This document shows positions 63,001 through 64,000 of a stretch of 64,000 bases of DNA, piece by piece. The stretch covers positions 435,643 through 499,642 of the forward strand of contig NZ_GG700732.1 in assembly GCF_000160835.1 (NCBI RefSeq). Reading direction: 5' to 3'. Each line of letters begins with the position of its first letter. Position 1 is the stretch's first letter. The notes under the pieces are model-generated. The model had not been told where the DNA came from. It saw only the letters and a list, made by a program, of their open reading frames with translations, and ran no database searches. A program made the position numbers and the translations under genes. This DNA is from Limosilactobacillus antri DSM 16041 (GTDB lineage Bacteria; Bacillota; Bacilli; Lactobacillales; Lactobacillaceae).

Positions 63001-64000
63001 GCCTTTTTCATTGGTTCTGGGAGCTGACCGAAACCTTGGGCCAGTTTGGAAAGATCTTGAACCAACGGTGTAATTATTGGTAAAACATTTTTAGCAGCGT
63101 CCATCCCTGCATTGGTCAACGATTCCTTGAAGATGGCTAACTGCGCTTTCGGGGTATTCAGGTTCCGCTTGGCTAAATCACCAATATAGTCCCGCTTACC
63201 GGCATTATTAACTTCATTAGTCAGTTCACGTAACCGCTTGGCGTTTTCTGTCAAGATGGCCCCAGCTTGTTGTCCGGTAGTACCAAATAATGAATGGAAG
63301 ATGTCGTTCTTTTCGTGCCCGGTTAAACCCTTCATGTGCTTATTCAGGGTAGCAAAAATAGTCGACATTGACTTGAGCTTCCCGTTCTTGCCGATGAAGT
63401 CCTTGGTTGACAGGTTAATTTTTGCCAGGGCTTCAGCTCCACCCTTAGTTGGCGTAATTAACGATTGAATGACTTTCCGTAAGCCAGTCCCGGCCTTATC
63501 AGCTTCCAGACCGTTGTTGGAAAGGATCCCCATTGCTGACGCAGTTTCGCCCAGTCCAAATCCAGCCTGGTGCGCAGTAGCCCCAACATAGGACATCCCC
63601 ACACCAAGTGAATTGAAGTCAGTAGATGTAGCGTCAGCCGCATACGCTAGCTTGTTCAAGGTGTCCTTGGACCGTTCCTGCATTAAGCGGGCACTCTTCA
63701 AAGGCTGACCGGCCTTGTTAGTCGATAGGCCAAACGATTCCATTGTCTGGGAGGCAACCTTAATAACATCATTGAAGTCGTCCCCGGTAGCAATGGAAGC
63801 CTTCAACTCGTTACGCATGACCCCCACAGCGGCCTTGGACGTATAACCACGCTTAACCAGATCTTGATACCCGTTGGCAATCTTGATTTGGCTAACCCCG
63901 TACATATCGGAGTATTTCCGGGAATCACGGAGCATCTGGTTATATGACCGTTGCGTTTCTGCAGCAGACTCACCAGACGTTCGAATGACGTTCTTGGTTC
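60015..64000 (-). CDS. Phage tail tape measure protein, partial (N-terminus outside window)
   Basis: The frame is open through the right edge; at least 1328 codons are present. The TP901-type core is near the start of the visible part (KIANGYQDLVKRGYTSKAAVGVM ... GMSYVGATAHQAGFGLGETASAMGILSNNGLEADKAG). Two hydrophobic clusters (AITYTTLFVAGAGPLLLLIG and IPIAAATAVIIAGVAAWELWG) are likely membrane-inserting. Coiled-coil and 30-residue repeats follow. Length sets the phage tail length. It ends four bases before the dit gene. Confidence 0.92.
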   Translation of the reverse strand, partial: TKNVIRTSGESAAETQRSYNQMLRDSRKYSDMYGVSQIKIANGYQDLVKRGYTSKAAVGVMRNELKASIATGDDFNDVIKVASQTMESFGLSTNKAGQPLKSARLMQERSKDTLNKLAYAADATSTDFNSLGVGMSYVGATAHQAGFGLGETASAMGILSNNGLEADKAGTGLRKVIQSLITPTKGGAEALAKINLSTKDFIGKNGKLKSMSTIFATLNKHMKGLTGHEKNDIFHSLFGTTGQQAGAILTENAKRLRELTNEVNNAGKRDYIGDLAKRNLNTPKAQLAIFKESLTNAGMDAAKNVLPIITPLVQDLSKLAQGFGQLPEPMKKAITYTTLFVAGAGPLLLLIGKLSSGVGGLALKLGSFAGGMSRARAAISMGAGGLTVLKSAFSKNAFETAKFGKAATTASGAMTTLKGTVDTANGTISSSKTIVDSAGRALTTAGESAAVAGTSFGAAAIPIAAATAVIIAGVAAWELWGKKAAASDERTNRWGSDVGVAADHALSKMQSTSQGIQTALSDMDVAAHTSTKKMADDFDREFTQIERSAREHFKNVKKAEKGLSPEVSKAIDAEAEKEKSSFNGYVHDADVANQNVQKILSGRNRKVSELDQTQRTMLRNYQAEMLNDEMKTLQLSGSRRAKAMAVLNNDIKHMSQQQRSTRMGDITSETAEMEQQYKRQASLLKKRYKNNELSRAEYRAGLKSNQRALSDYSNKAAAEYIRLARANGESTSLIKKDLKSMGLSYKAGTAEIRRQTKAAMQDQKSLAVNTTKMSGKVKKAANMWNNLVFDPKTGKVRTNAQEEVNKAVNSSKGWNQIKLLKKEGKLSTNAQHMVAAALIANGQWDSMSWPDKQAWLHDKFHQTIVKALEDSGQWNNLTLEQKEAIVNAKGKQEMADLLMESVGWNNLTLQEKQAIVADKATLPLVDSLQKSGQWNGMTLKQQEAIINAKGKDQLVDALVKGGVWNSLSLKQQLALVRTQGTEQVIQGIDQMGRWNSLSPKQQQAIVSAKGGPDLQQLITDYGLWRGLPASAAKQIIAQDRASGNLKAANDAMQAWIKANPGAPKNALAIDNASGPLHNATGGVNVFAGSSTGAPKVASGVDNASGPFGNATNSIFGWNRTGANTKNIRANDQASKNAQIAISAIDAWNKAHPIIHKFITEVITKHKNKANGANYFEGGPVMVNDQKGPIFREMVQFPGEIPFIPYGRNVLLNAPRGTRIVKASDTLKQFPHLPQYANGNSDAVSVLNNIQPVQVSAKGTNDSQSASTSDNKYMGEVLERLGKMTDRLGTMLGLNAAQLSAIKASAFDKNDLYSKMGMDQVYYDAQRL
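60837..61649 (-). repeat. Nine tandem 30-residue Trp-anchored repeats in the tape measure protein
   Basis: From 61649 downward Trp codons recur every 90 bases exactly (eight full steps to 60929), giving units such as WNNLTLEQKEAIVNAKGK and WNSLSPKQQQAIVSAKGG. The consensus is W-N-x-L-T/S-L-x-x-K-Q-x-A-I-V near the start, and a helix ending x-x-G-x before the next Trp. The first two units and the last are most divergent. DNA identity is moderate, so they are old copies. Confidence 0.85.

Larger units (their letters stand above)
49551..64000 (-). mobile_element. Prophage, tail-baseplate-lysis part
   Basis: All genes from the tape measure (running off the right edge) to the endolysin lie on the minus strand in canonical siphophage late order: tape measure, Dit, Tal, fibres/BppU, XkdX, XhlA-like, holin, lysin. 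Spacing is tight with overlaps. Codon and base composition are less GC-rich than in the flanking host genes. The left limit is inside a host HAD gene. The integrase and head modules would be outside the window. Confidence 0.93.

Noticed and set aside
1..64000. tRNA genes, rRNA genes, CRISPR arrays, insertion sequences
   Set aside because: I looked for the GGTTCGA-type T-loop, direct repeats with spacers and transposase genes with terminal repeats and saw none that hold up.

Overview
The window looks like the chromosome of a GC-rich heterofermentative lactobacillus, most likely Limosilactobacillus or a close relative. The support is a low-GC-Firmicute gene set with GC-rich codon use, a complete mevalonate-pathway cluster, PyrR-attenuated pyrimidine genes, GpsB, RecU, PBP1A and a type B RNase P RNA. 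The species cannot be named from the sequence alone. About 49.5 kb is host chromosome. The last 14.5 kb is the tail, baseplate and lysis end of a Siphoviridae-type prophage, and the tape-measure gene runs off the right edge.

Layout. 1-2.0 kb: metA-like and cysK operon with its own promoter and a leader encoding a nine-residue peptide that ends in three cysteines. 2.0-9.9 kb: small redox and regulatory genes (FMN reductase, tiny membrane peptide, ArsR, GT8, Rpn nuclease, cupin, flavodoxin, LysR, GNAT, lipase-like hydrolase, EndoIII-like, HD hydrolase). 10-16 kb: DUF441 and membrane proteins, DegV, RqcH, a small hydrophobic peptide, oleate hydratase. 16.2-19.8 kb: a second carA-carB pair whose catalytic residues are lost but whose frames are intact. 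19.9-25.2 kb: rluD-lspA-ebsA, an RNase HI-like gene, lapA, a 23S methyltransferase, a frameshifted HesB-like gene, an aldo/keto reductase. 25.3-32.6 kb: pyrR-pyrB-pyrC-carA-carB with two PyrR attenuators. 32.7-42.5 kb: rnpB, gpsB, ypsA, recU-pbp1A, EamA transporter, dnaD, tseB-like, dinG. 42.7-46.8 kb: mvk-mvaD-pmk-fni. 46.9-49.3 kb: long hairpin, SPFH protein, rRNA methyltransferase.

At 49.55 kb a Cof-type HAD hydrolase gene is cut after about 40 codons and joined to the 3' end of the phage endolysin, itself apparently cut inside its second C-terminal repeat. Phage genes then read right to left in transcription order: tape measure (with nine 30-residue repeats), Dit, Tal with an M23 peptidase, several fibre/baseplate proteins (at least four sharing a Trp-rich C-terminal ending), a short gene broken at an 8-nt G tract directly before a tail gene, XkdX, an XhlA-like protein, holin and GH25 endolysin.

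The strongest candidates for something undescribed are the cysteine leader peptide, the pseudoenzyme carbamoyl-phosphate synthase pair, the G-tract switch ahead of a tail protein, and the reciprocal HAD/endolysin truncation at the prophage junction.
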